Assembly (NCBI RefSeq): GCF_003261635.1
Contig: NZ_QFXK01000029.1
Coordinates: 186,001 to 250,000, forward strand
Direction: 5' to 3'
Source: Kribbella monticola
GTDB lineage: Bacteria; Actinomycetota; Actinomycetes; Propionibacteriales; Kribbellaceae
DNA: 64,000 nucleotides
Below are positions 50,626 to 57,983 of the stretch, piece by piece. Made by a program: the position numbers and the translations under genes. A model generated the notes under the pieces. The model had not been told where the DNA came from. It worked only from the letters and a program-made list of their open reading frames with translations, and made no database searches. Within the stretch, counting starts at the first letter, position 1; each line of letters opens with the position of its first letter.

Positions 50626-51180
50626 ATGTCGTACTTGCGGACCTTCGCCCCGTGGATCGTCTACGCGCTCATCCCGTCCGCGCACTGGAACTGGGCGGCG
50701 TTGATCGCCCTGGTTCTCTCGATCGGCCTGATCGCCCAGCAGACCCGCGCCGGCCGCGGCCTCGACGCGCAGATCATCGAGCTCGGCTCGGCCGTCTTCT
50801 TCGCCGTCATCACCGTCCTCGCCTTCACTAGCCCGGACAGCGGTTTGCACCCCTACGCGCCGGCCCTTTCGTCGGCCACGCTCGCGCTCATCGCCGGCAT
50901 CTCACTGGCCGTCCGCAAGCCGTTCACCCTCGGCATCGCCAAGCAGAGCACGCCCCGTGAGTTCTGGGAGCAGCCGCTGTTCGTCCGCACCAACGTGATC
51001 ATCACCGCCGTCTGGACCGCCTGCTTCGCGGTGACCGCGGTCGTCCTCGCCACCCTGGCGCACTCCGGCTCGACCGCCCGGACGCTGGTCCAGGTCGCCG
51101 GCTTCGTCGTACCGATGATCTTCACCCTTCGCTACGTGGCGCACATCCAGGCCAAGGCCGCCCAGCTCCGCACCCACTGA
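50626..51180 (+). CDS. Six-helix membrane protein of unknown function
   Basis: The 184-residue protein has hydrophobic helices at about residues 20-38, 50-68, 80-95, 120-142 and 150-168, with short loops (HWNWAALIALVLSIGLIAQQT, LGSAVFFAVITVLAFTSP, LIAGISLAVRKPFTLG). The pattern resembles intracellular septation/DUF-type membrane proteins, but I cannot name a family. AGGAG precedes the ATG. It stands between the PadR-controlled promoter and the carotenoid oxygenase gene, 29 bases from the latter, so the two are likely co-transcribed. Confidence 0.75.
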   Translation: MSYLRTFAPWIVYALIPSAHWNWAALIALVLSIGLIAQQTRAGRGLDAQIIELGSAVFFAVITVLAFTSPDSGLHPYAPALSSATLALIAGISLAVRKPFTLGIAKQSTPREFWEQPLFVRTNVIITAVWTACFAVTAVVLATLAHSGSTARTLVQVAGFVVPMIFTLRYVAHIQAKAAQLRTH

Positions 51181-51209
51181 AGCCCTTCTCGGAGAGATCG
51201 GACCTACCC

Positions 51210-52571
51210 GTGCACACCGCTCCCGCACCGCACCTGGCCGGCAACTACGCACCCGTCGAGACCGAGCTGACCGCCTACGACCTGCCGGTCAGCGGGCAGC
51301 TCCCGCCCGAGCTGACCGGGTGGTACCTGCGGAACGGACCCAACCCGCAAGATGTTGCCTCCGGCCACTGGTTCTTCGGCGACGGCATGATCCACGGCGT
51401 CCGGATCGAAGCCGGCCGGGCGGTGTCGTACCGCAACCGCTGGGTCCGTACGTCGACCTTCACCGACGGCGCCAAGGTCAACGACATCGACGGCACCCTG
51501 GACCTGACGGCCGGTACGGCGAACACCCACGTCGTACGGCATGCCGGTCGCACGCTGGCCCTGGTCGAGTCCTCGTACCCGTACGAACTCACCCGCGAGC
51601 TGGACACCATCGGCTCCTACGACTTCGGCGGTAAGTTGCGGACGGCAATGACCGCGCATCCGAAGACCTGTCCGGCCACGGGTGAGCTGCACTTCTTCGG
51701 CTACAGCCTCACCGCGCCGTACCTGATCTACCACCGGGCGGACGCGGCGGGCGAGCTGGTGATCAGCCGGCCGGTCGACGTACCGGCAGCCACGATGAAC
51801 CACGACTTCAACCTCTCTGCCGACCACGTCGTCTTCATGGATCTGCCCGTCGTCTTCGACCTGGAGACGGCCCGGTCGGGCGAGGGGATGCCGTTCCGCT
51901 GGAGCGACGGGTACGGCGCGCGCCTCGGCGTACTGCGGCGCTCGGACCCGTACGGCGAGGTTCGCTGGTTCTCCATCGATCCCTGCTACGTCTTCCACAC
52001 GCTCAACGCTCACGACCGGACCAGCCCGGACGGTCACCAGCAGATCGTCCTGCACGTCATGCGCTATCCGGAGTTGTTCCGCAAGGACGGCAAGGACGCG
52101 CAGCAGGCGACCTTGTGGCGCTGGACCATCGACCTGACCACGGGCACCGTCCACGAAGAGCAGTTGCACGACCGCGCGGCCGAGTTCCCGCGCATCGACG
52201 ACCGGCTCGCCGGCCTGGATTCCCGGCACGGTCACGCCACCGTCTCCCGGACTCCCACCGGCGGCGCTTCGCAGGGCGCGCTGATCCGGTACGACCTGCA
52301 CGACGGGGCGGTCACGTCGCACGAGTTCGGCCCGGGCCGTACGCCGGGCGAGGCGGCCTTCGTTCCCGCCGACGACCGTCCTGGTGGTGACGGCTGGCTG
52401 ATGACCTATGTTTACGACGCCGCCTCCGACACCAGCGATCTGGTGATCGTCGACGCCACCGACCTGGCCGCGCCGCCGGTGGCGACGATCCACCTCCCGG
52501 TCCGGGTGCCGTACGGGTTCCACGGCAACTGGCTCGCCGATCAGCCCTCGACCAACGGGAGACTCGCATGA
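51210..52571 (+). CDS. Carotenoid cleavage oxygenase (RPE65 family)
   Basis: The 453-residue protein keeps the four iron-binding histidines of the family: H150 (MTAHPK), H198 (TMNHDF), H263 (YVFHTLNAH) and H438 (PYGFHGNW). GWYLRNGPNPQ and GHWFFGDGMIHG near the start are further signatures. These non-haem iron enzymes cleave carotenoids, apocarotenoids or stilbenes with oxygen. It starts at GTG 51210 and overlaps the next gene as ATGA. No carotenoid synthesis gene is in the window, so the substrate is open. Confidence 0.93.
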   Translation: MHTAPAPHLAGNYAPVETELTAYDLPVSGQLPPELTGWYLRNGPNPQDVASGHWFFGDGMIHGVRIEAGRAVSYRNRWVRTSTFTDGAKVNDIDGTLDLTAGTANTHVVRHAGRTLALVESSYPYELTRELDTIGSYDFGGKLRTAMTAHPKTCPATGELHFFGYSLTAPYLIYHRADAAGELVISRPVDVPAATMNHDFNLSADHVVFMDLPVVFDLETARSGEGMPFRWSDGYGARLGVLRRSDPYGEVRWFSIDPCYVFHTLNAHDRTSPDGHQQIVLHVMRYPELFRKDGKDAQQATLWRWTIDLTTGTVHEEQLHDRAAEFPRIDDRLAGLDSRHGHATVSRTPTGGASQGALIRYDLHDGAVTSHEFGPGRTPGEAAFVPADDRPGGDGWLMTYVYDAASDTSDLVIVDATDLAAPPVATIHLPVRVPYGFHGNWLADQPSTNGRLA

Positions 52572-53035
52572 CCGACGACGAAGGCGGCCCCGCGCCGCGC
52601 GTACTCGCCGACGAGGCGCTGTCCGCGCTGCTCATGGAGCAGCAGTTCGGCGTACTGGCCACCAACAAGCGCAGTGGGCACCCGCATCTGACCACGATGC
52701 TCTACAACTGGGATCCGGCCGCGCGGATCGTCCGGTTCTCCACCACTGCGGACCGCATCAAGGTGAAGCAACTGCGCAACGACCCGCGAGCCGCGTTGCA
52801 CGTCTCCGCCGCCGATCACTGGTCCTTCGCCGTGGCCGAAGGGGAGGCCGAGCTCTCGGACCTGACCACGACGCCCGGCGATGCCGTCGGCAAGGAACTG
52901 CTCGGCATGCTGCCGGCCGAAGCCCGGGCGGGCCTCGGCCAGGCGTTCTTCGACCAGCTCGTCGCCGAGCGCCGGCTCGTGATCAGGATGAAGGTCAACC
53001 GCCTGTACGGCACGGCTCTGGACGTCACCGGCTAG
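52568..53035 (+). CDS. PPOX-class flavin/F420-dependent protein
   Basis: The 155-residue split-barrel protein has LADEALSALLMEQQFGVLAT, SGHPHLTTMLYNWDPAARIVRFSTT and DRIKVKQLRNDPRAALHVS, matching the Rv1155-like F420/FMN-binding group of actinobacteria. ATG 52568 overlaps the stop of the oxygenase gene, so the two are made together; it may reduce or bind the cleavage product. It ends 160 bases before crp. Confidence 0.87.
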   Translation: MTDDEGGPAPRVLADEALSALLMEQQFGVLATNKRSGHPHLTTMLYNWDPAARIVRFSTTADRIKVKQLRNDPRAALHVSAADHWSFAVAEGEAELSDLTTTPGDAVGKELLGMLPAEARAGLGQAFFDQLVAERRLVIRMKVNRLYGTALDVTG

Positions 53036-53195
53036 TGCCTGACGAGCCCTCCCCGGCGCGTCCCGACAGGCCTACGTGGCGGTTCGGCTACCCGAGGGGC
53101 TACGGTTTTGGGGCGACCGGGTGGTGATGACCTGGCGCCGGGCCGGCGCGTAGCTCGTCCGAACGTACGTGGTTTAGGTCCGAGGAGGCCCATTC

Positions 53196-53873
53196 GTGGA
53201 CGCCGCAGTGCTCCGACAGGCACCGCTGTTCAGTCAGCTCGACGACGACGCAGCCGAAGCGCTCGCCTCGTCGATGACCGAGAGCCGCCTGCGCCGCGGC
53301 CAGGTGCTGTTCCACGAAGGCGACTCCGGTGACCGGCTGTTCGTCGTGGTGGAGGGCAAGGTCAAGCTCGGTCGTACGTCGGCCGACGGCCGGGAGAACC
53401 TGATCGCCGTCCTCGGCCCCGGCCAGATGTTCGGCGAGCTGTCCTTGTTCGACCCCGGACCGCGCTCCGCGACCGTCACGGCCGTCACCGACGCGTCGCT
53501 GATGTCGCTGACCCACGACGAGCTGCTCCGCTGGCTGGACGGCCGCCCCGCGGTCGCTCGCGGTCTGCTGCTCCAGCTCGCTTCCCGGCTCCGCAAGGTC
53601 TCCGACGTGGTCGCCGACCTGGTCTTCTCCGACGTACCGGGTCGCGTCGCCAAGGCCCTGCTCGACCTGGCCAGCCGCTTCGGCCGCACCGCCGATGACG
53701 GCGTCCACGTCCACCACGACCTGACCCAGGAGGAGCTCGCCCAACTGGTCGGCGCCTCCCGCGAGACCGTCAACAAGGCCCTCGCCGACTTCGCCTCCCG
53801 AGGCTGGGTCCGCCTAGAGCCGCGCTCGGTCGTCCTGCTGGACGTCGACCGCCTCCAGCGCCGCGCCCGCTAA
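53196..53873 (+). CDS. crp: Crp/Fnr-family global regulator
   Basis: The 225-residue protein has a cyclic-nucleotide-binding domain (LFVVVEGKVKLGR, GQMFGELSLFDPGPRSATVTAV with the GELS...PRSA cAMP cassette) and a Crp helix-turn-helix (DLTQEELAQLVGASRETVNKALADFASRGWV). It is the orthologue type of mycobacterial Rv3676 and Streptomyces Crp, a cAMP-dependent regulator. GAGGAGG is seven bases before the GTG. The leader 53036-53195 has no further clear signal. Confidence 0.94.
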   Translation: MDAAVLRQAPLFSQLDDDAAEALASSMTESRLRRGQVLFHEGDSGDRLFVVVEGKVKLGRTSADGRENLIAVLGPGQMFGELSLFDPGPRSATVTAVTDASLMSLTHDELLRWLDGRPAVARGLLLQLASRLRKVSDVVADLVFSDVPGRVAKALLDLASRFGRTADDGVHVHHDLTQEELAQLVGASRETVNKALADFASRGWVRLEPRSVVLLDVDRLQRRAR

Positions 53874-53944
53874 CCTCTCGCTCCCCCGCCCCACCCACAC
53901 CCACACCCGCCGCCGCCCCGCTTCCCCCGCTTCCCCCGCTTCCC

Positions 53945-54037
53945 GGCGAACCCCTCTGTTGAGGGGTTATCCCCTCAAAGTGTGGGTTGTCGACATGGAT
54001 TCCGCGCGCCAACCCTCACTTTCAGGGGATAGCCCCC
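53945..54037 (+). repeat. Hairpin element, copy 1
   Basis: From GGCGAACCCC the sequence forms a long imperfect stem: GGGGTTATCCCCT and AAAGTG, GGGTTG on the left pair with CAACCC, CACTTT and AGGGGAT, GCCCC on the right. The non-palindromic centre (CATGGATTCCGCGCGCC) is inverted relative to copy 2 at 55337-55446. It lies just downstream of crp and of the nuclease gene. The rest of the 410-base gap 53874-54283 holds pyrimidine-rich sequence and the repeats at 54060-54211. Confidence 0.8.
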
Positions 54038-54059
54038 CGAACGACGGCACCTCAACCGC

Positions 54060-54211
54060 CCGTACGACGCGACGCCGCCGGGATTGCCCCGTACGACGCG
54101 GTGCTCGACAGACCGTCCGACGTGACACGGCTGGGTCGCGTACGACGCGATGGTCAACAAGCCGTAGTACGGCGGGCCGCGGCGGGCCGCCGTACGACGC
54201 GACGCTCGACA
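54060..54211 (+). repeat. Four imperfect 22-bp repeats with core CGTACGACGCG
   Basis: Copies at 54060-54081, 54089-54110, 54138-54159 and 54190-54211 share CGTACGACGCGrnG and, in the last three, a following TCrACA. Spacing is 29, 49 and 52 bases. A 10-bp unit GGCGGGCCGC is also repeated at 54171-54190. No gene is seen here. Confidence 0.75.
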
Positions 54212-54283
54212 ACTGCGTCCTCTCGACGAGTCGCCTAGGCGGAAACCAGGTGGCGAGGGGGCGACTTCAGGGCCGTCGGCAAC

Positions 54284-55234
54284 TCAGGCGGTTCGGCGGG
54301 CGGCACGGGCGAAGGCACTGCGGATCCGCTCGCCGACTTGGCCCGGGAGCGTCAGGTCGGACCAAACGACTCGGACCACCTCGAGTCCGAGCGCCCGCAG
54401 GCGATCCTCGCGTCTCTTCTCCTCGACCAGTGCCTCTGCGGACCCGCTCGAATACTTCACCAGGCCGTCGAACTCGACCACGGTCCTGTACTCGGGGAAG
54501 TAGAAGTCCACTCGGCCGACGAAACCGGTGGAGTCGCTGAAGTCGACCTGAAGAAGCGGCGCAGGCAGCCCCTGGTTGTGCATCAGAACTCGGAGACGCG
54601 ACTCGCCGACCGATTCGGATCGTCCATCGGCGAACGCCACGGCGGCTCTGGCCGTCGGGCTACCGGGCCAGAACTCGACCACGTCGAGCACGCTGTGAAC
54701 CTCCTCGAGGCCGGACTGTGAGCGCCGAACCGCGGCATCGGCGATCACCACGGCCGCCTCGAAGGACGTCGTACAGGCGGTTTCGGCCACAGCGCGGGGC
54801 CAGGTCGTCGTGATCAGCCCTTGTACTTCGGTGAGTTCGCCGGCCGTGAGCTTCCCACGATGGTGCCGCACCCCGCCGGCCAAGCCTCCCCGGAAGTTGT
54901 CCAGCCGAGTGAGATGGACCTCGGCCAACTCGAGCCCCCACACCGGCAGGCCGTGCAGGACCAAGGCGGATTGGTGGCTGACGGCAACTGAATCTGGGCG
55001 CTTGGAGTTGACGACCGCGTGGACCTGACGGCGGTGGCGATGCAGCTTCTGGTCCCAGGGTGCCAGGTGGGCAAGGCCGAGCGGCTCGGCGTACTGCCCA
55101 TGCCGAATCCGCTCCCAGCGTCCGTCCCGTAGCCGCTCACGAACCTGTTCCAGGGTGTAGCCGCAGCCGATCGCCTGGGCGCGGCTGAACACGCCACCTT
55201 GCTTCTCCGCAACCACGGCCAACTTCGGATTCAC
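54284..55234 (-). CDS. DUF559/Vsr-like nuclease with AbiEi-type N-terminal helix-turn-helix
   Basis: The 316-residue protein starts at GTG 55234 (GATGCT six bases upstream) with KQGGVFSRAQAIGCGYTLEQV and RWERIRHGQYA, the winged helix of AbiEi-like antitoxins. The C-terminal third is a PD-(D/E)XK nuclease: E211, D243 in GRVDFYFPEY, then E254 and D256 in VVEFDG, K260 or K273 in EEKRREDRLRALG, and VVRVVWSDL. Such proteins are abundant in Kribbella-like actinomycetes, role unknown. It is bracketed by inverted copies of one hairpin element, 103 bases before its start and 247 bases after its stop, so gene and element may form a unit. Confidence 0.85.
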   Translation of the reverse strand: MNPKLAVVAEKQGGVFSRAQAIGCGYTLEQVRERLRDGRWERIRHGQYAEPLGLAHLAPWDQKLHRHRRQVHAVVNSKRPDSVAVSHQSALVLHGLPVWGLELAEVHLTRLDNFRGGLAGGVRHHRGKLTAGELTEVQGLITTTWPRAVAETACTTSFEAAVVIADAAVRRSQSGLEEVHSVLDVVEFWPGSPTARAAVAFADGRSESVGESRLRVLMHNQGLPAPLLQVDFSDSTGFVGRVDFYFPEYRTVVEFDGLVKYSSGSAEALVEEKRREDRLRALGLEVVRVVWSDLTLPGQVGERIRSAFARAARRTA

Positions 55235-55336
55235 CACCCAAGCATCAGTCCCCGACCGCCCTCCCCGCACCCCCGATTCCCGTCTTCTGTGGATAACCCC
55301 TCCACTCCGCCCTCCCGGCACTCCGCGGCCCTTCCC

Positions 55337-55446
55337 GGCGAACCCCTCCGTTCGGGGGTTATCCCCCGAGAGCGTTGGTTGGCGCGCGGTATCCATGCGG
55401 ACAACCATTCTTTTTAGGGGACAACCCCTAAGAGTGTGGGTTCGCC
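55337..55446 (+). repeat. Hairpin element, copy 2 (inverted relative to copy 1)
   Basis: The 110-bp element begins GGCGAACCCC and ends GGGTTCGCC. Its centre, TTGGCGCGCGGTATCCATG, is the complement of the centre of copy 1 with few changes, and its arms (GGGGTTATCCCC, AGGGGACAACCCC) match too. It lies upstream of the nuclease gene on that gene's strand. The gene-free stretch 55235-55603 consists of this element, a partial GGATAACCCCTC at 55294-55305, and the tandem array that follows. Confidence 0.85.
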
Positions 55447-55466
55447 GAGTGGCAGGTTCGCTGCTG

Positions 55467-55565
55467 TGGTAGTGGGTTGGCCGGCGTGGTGGTGGGTTGG
55501 CCGGCGTGGTGGTGGGTTGGCCTGCGTGAGGTGGGTTGGCCGGCGTGGTGGTGGGTTGGCGCGGG
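55467..55565 (+). repeat. Tandem array of five 19-20-bp GT-rich units
   Basis: TGGTGGTGGGTTGGCCGGCG repeats at 55467, 55487 and 55507 with one change each, then as a 19-base unit at 55527 and a diverging one at 55546. The array lies between the hairpin element and the metallo-hydrolase gene. Confidence 0.85.
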
Positions 55566-55585
55566 GCGGGGGGGGGTTGGCGCGA

Positions 55586-55603
55586 GGGTGGGTGGGGGGT
55601 GGG
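55586..55603 (+). other. Canonical G-quadruplex motif
   Basis: GGGTGGGTGGGGGGTGGG has four G runs with single-base loops and abuts the stop codon of the leftward metallo-hydrolase gene, on its template strand. Confidence 0.65.
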
Positions 55604-56386
55604 TTAGGTGTTCAGGTAGTCGAGTTGGGCCTGGACCGAGCGTTCGGCGGCGGGCCGGAGGATCGGGTCTACGTCGGCGTAGACGTGGGCCACCACGGCC
55701 TCCGGCGTCTTGTGGCCGTTGGCAACGGCTTCGCGGACCTGGGCGAGGCGTTCGCGGCGGTGGTTGAGGTAGAAGGACAGCACGGCGCCGGGATCCTCGA
55801 TCACCGGGCCGTGGCCGGGCAGCAGGCGTTCGACACCGGCGGCCGAATTCGCGAACGCACGAAGGCTTTCCAGCGACTCCAGATAGGGGCCCAGGGCACC
55901 ATCCGGGTGCGCCACCACCGACGTACCGCGGCCGAGGACCGTGTCACCGGTCAGCAGCGAGCCGTCGTCGGGCAGCCAGAAGCAGACCGAGTCCATCGTG
56001 TGCCCGGGCGTCGGCAGTACTTCGATGCGCACGCCGTCCGTGCCGATCACGTCGCCTTCGGCCAGGCCGTGGGCGTGGTCGGTCGGGATCCGGAAGGCTG
56101 GGTCGACCGAGCGGACCGGGCAGTTGGCCTGCGATGCGAACCAGGCAGCACCTTCGGAGTGATCGAAGTGCCCGTGCGTCAGCAGCACCAGCTCCACGGT
56201 TGCGGGAGCGACCGCCTCCAGTACTGCGCGGAGGTGCTCCTCCAGCATCGGCCCGGGATCGACCACGACAGCGCGCGACGAATCCGGCGCCCGCAGGATC
56301 CAGGTGTTGGTGCCGTCCAGCGTCATCGGACCCGGGTTGGCAGCGAGCACGCGGGTCGCGTACGGCGTGACTACTTCGGCGGTCAT
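55604..56386 (-). CDS. Metallo-beta-lactamase-fold hydrolase
   Basis: The 260-residue protein has the zinc motif THGHFDHS (H71, H73, D75, H76), PTPGHTMDSVCFW with the next histidine, TGDTVLG with the bridging aspartate, and LLPGHGPV. It resembles LACTB2-like and Rv3677c-type hydrolases that act on thioesters, RNA or small metabolites; the substrate is unknown. ATG 56386 overlaps the NUDIX stop as ATGA. The gene ends in a G-rich repeat region. Confidence 0.92.
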   Translation of the reverse strand: MTAEVVTPYATRVLAANPGPMTLDGTNTWILRAPDSSRAVVVDPGPMLEEHLRAVLEAVAPATVELVLLTHGHFDHSEGAAWFASQANCPVRSVDPAFRIPTDHAHGLAEGDVIGTDGVRIEVLPTPGHTMDSVCFWLPDDGSLLTGDTVLGRGTSVVAHPDGALGPYLESLESLRAFANSAAGVERLLPGHGPVIEDPGAVLSFYLNHRRERLAQVREAVANGHKTPEAVVAHVYADVDPILRPAAERSVQAQLDYLNT

Positions 56387-57216
56387 GTCGTCTCCAGGTA
56401 GACCAGGTCGTCGTCCTCGACCCGGATGGTCGGCTGGATCGCCCGGATCTCGCGAGCCCCGGCGGCCGCCAGGGCGTCGGCGACCGCGGCGTACGGGATC
56501 AGGTCCCGGCAGCACAGGTACGTCGGCGGGAGCATCAGCATCTCGCCCGCTTCGACGGCCCGTACCGCGTCGGCCGGGCGCAGCCAGGCGACTTGGTCCG
56601 ACTCGCTCGTCACGTCGCGGGTGACCTGACCGGCCGGGAGGGCCGCGACGAAGAAGGCGGTGTCGTAGCGCCGGGGCTCGAACTCGGGGGTGATCCAGTG
56701 CGCCCACGCGCCCAGCAGATCGGCACGCAGTACGAGGCCCCGTCGGTGCAGGAAGTCGGCGAACCCGAGCTCGCGGGACTCCAGCGCGACCCGATCGGCC
56801 TCCCAGTCGTCGCCGGTGGTGTCGGCGACGACGGATTCGGTGGAGGGGCCGGCGAGCAGGACGCCGGATTCCTCGAACGTTTCCCGTACTGCGGCGGCCA
56901 CGTACGCCGCGGCCGTGTCGGGGGAGCAACCGAGCCGTTCACCGAAGGACGACGGCGGCGGGCCGGACCAGGAATCGGCGATGCTCGCGTCGGTGGGGTC
57001 CACCCGACCGCCCGGGAAGACGGTCATCCCGGCGGCGAACGCCATCGACTGCTGCCGCCGAAGCAGATAGACCTCAGGGCCGGCAGCGGTGTCGCGCAAC
57101 AGGATCACCGTCGCGGCCGGACGCGGGCCGACCGGCGTACGGCGCTCCCGCGTGAAGGCCAGCGCTTCAGCGGCCATCCGCCCCGAGAGGAGTTGTGATT
57201 TCAGGTCCCGGACCAT
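56383..57216 (-). CDS. NUDIX hydrolase
   Basis: The 277-residue protein has AATVILLRDTAAGPEVYLLRRQQSMAFAAGMTVFPGGRVDP early and a spread NUDIX box ending AAVRETFEESGVLL, separated by an insertion (GPPPSSFGERLGCSPDTAAAYV) as in the NUDT19/RP2p-like group that hydrolyses CoA derivatives. GGAGG lies five bases before ATG 57216, which sets the start. It is coupled to the metallo-hydrolase gene. Confidence 0.88.
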   Translation of the reverse strand: MVRDLKSQLLSGRMAAEALAFTRERRTPVGPRPAATVILLRDTAAGPEVYLLRRQQSMAFAAGMTVFPGGRVDPTDASIADSWSGPPPSSFGERLGCSPDTAAAYVAAAVRETFEESGVLLAGPSTESVVADTTGDDWEADRVALESRELGFADFLHRRGLVLRADLLGAWAHWITPEFEPRRYDTAFFVAALPAGQVTRDVTSESDQVAWLRPADAVRAVEAGEMLMLPPTYLCCRDLIPYAAVADALAAAGAREIRAIQPTIRVEDDDLVYLETT

Positions 57217-57289
57217 TGCACCTCCGGCTCGGACGGTCGACGCCCTGCCTGGTCCACCTGGTCCAGGCAAGGCGTCGTCGGTACGTCGG

Positions 57290-57751
57290 TCAGTTGACCT
57301 CGACGATCAGTTCGACCTCGACCGGGGCGTCCAGCGGGAGCACCGGTACGCCGACGGCGCTGCGGGCGTGCTGGCCGGCCTCGCCGAAGACCTGGCCGAG
57401 CAGCTCGGAGGCGCCGTTGGCGACCTGCGGCTGGCCGGTGAAGTCCGGGGTCGAGGCGACGAACGCGACGACCTTGACGATCCGGGTGATGTTCGCCAGG
57501 TCGCCGATCTCCGCCTTGATCGCGGCCAGGGCGTTCAGCGCGCACTGCTGGGCGCACTCGACCCCGACGGCGGGATCGACCGAGTCGCCGTTCTTGCCGG
57601 TGGCGATCAGCGTGCCCTCACGCAGCGGCAGCTGCCCGGAGGTGTAGACCAGATTGCCGGTCCGCATCGCCGGCACGTACGCGGCGACCGGCTTGGCGAC
57701 CTCGGGCAGCTTCAGGCCGAGCTCGGCGAGCTTCTCCTCGGGGTGACTCAT
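57290..57751 (-). CDS. RidA/YjgF-family protein
   Basis: The 153-residue protein has VYTSGQLPLREG, CAQQCALNALAAIKAEIGDLANITRIVKVVAFV and GVPVLPLDAPVEVELI, the blocks of the Rid family. In archetypal RidA an arginine before the second-to-last strand deaminates reactive enamines; here HARSAVGVPVLPL supplies that arginine. It limits damage from 2-aminoacrylate-type intermediates. ATG 57751 overlaps the DUF4177 stop. The pair matches Rv3678c and its neighbour. Confidence 0.9.
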   Translation of the reverse strand: MSHPEEKLAELGLKLPEVAKPVAAYVPAMRTGNLVYTSGQLPLREGTLIATGKNGDSVDPAVGVECAQQCALNALAAIKAEIGDLANITRIVKVVAFVASTPDFTGQPQVANGASELLGQVFGEAGQHARSAVGVPVLPLDAPVEVELIVEVN

Positions 57752-57909
57752 GATTCGGTGATCTCCCGCTTGAAGTAGGCGACCAGGTTCTCCGGGTTGA
57801 GGCCCGGAACGACCTGGACCAGCTCCCAGCCGTCCTGACCGAAGTTGTCCAGGATCTCCTTGGTGGAGTGGACCAGCAGTGGCGCGGTGAAGTACTCGAA
57901 CTTCTTCAT
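57748..57909 (-). CDS. DUF4177 small protein
   Basis: The 53-residue protein MKKFEYFTAPLLVHSTKEI continues with LDNFGQDGWELVQVVPG and FKREI, the DUF4177 pattern (Y..., then a GxxGWELV block). It is a short cytosolic protein of unknown role, kept beside RidA in many actinobacteria. TAGAGT lies seven bases before ATG 57909, so the message is leaderless. It leads the leftward operon DUF4177-RidA. Confidence 0.85.
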   Translation of the reverse strand: MKKFEYFTAPLLVHSTKEILDNFGQDGWELVQVVPGLNPENLVAYFKREITES

Positions 57910-57916
57910 GAGATGG

Positions 57917-57922
57917 ACTCTA
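57917..57922 (-). promoter_or_regulatory. -10 element TAGAGT of a leaderless promoter
   Basis: On the minus strand TAGAGT is seven bases before ATG 57909. Confidence 0.6.
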
Positions 57923-57971
57923 ACCGGCTCCGCCGTGAGAGTGCTGTGAGCGGCGTCTACTTGGGGGGTCC

Positions 57972-57977
57972 TACGCT
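57972..57977 (+). promoter_or_regulatory. -10 element TACGCT of a leaderless promoter
   Basis: TACGCT is six bases before ATG 57984. Together with 57917-57922 it makes a divergent pair of leaderless promoters within 74 bases. Confidence 0.55.
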
Positions 57978-57983
57978 GGGGGC

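Noticed and set aside
54060-54211. Short CRISPR-like array of four repeats
   Set aside because: The spacing is 29, 49 and 52 bases, the repeats are short and imperfect, and no leader or cas gene is present.
55467-55565. CRISPR array
   Set aside because: The units are directly adjacent 19-20-bp tandem repeats without spacers, and there are no cas genes nearby.
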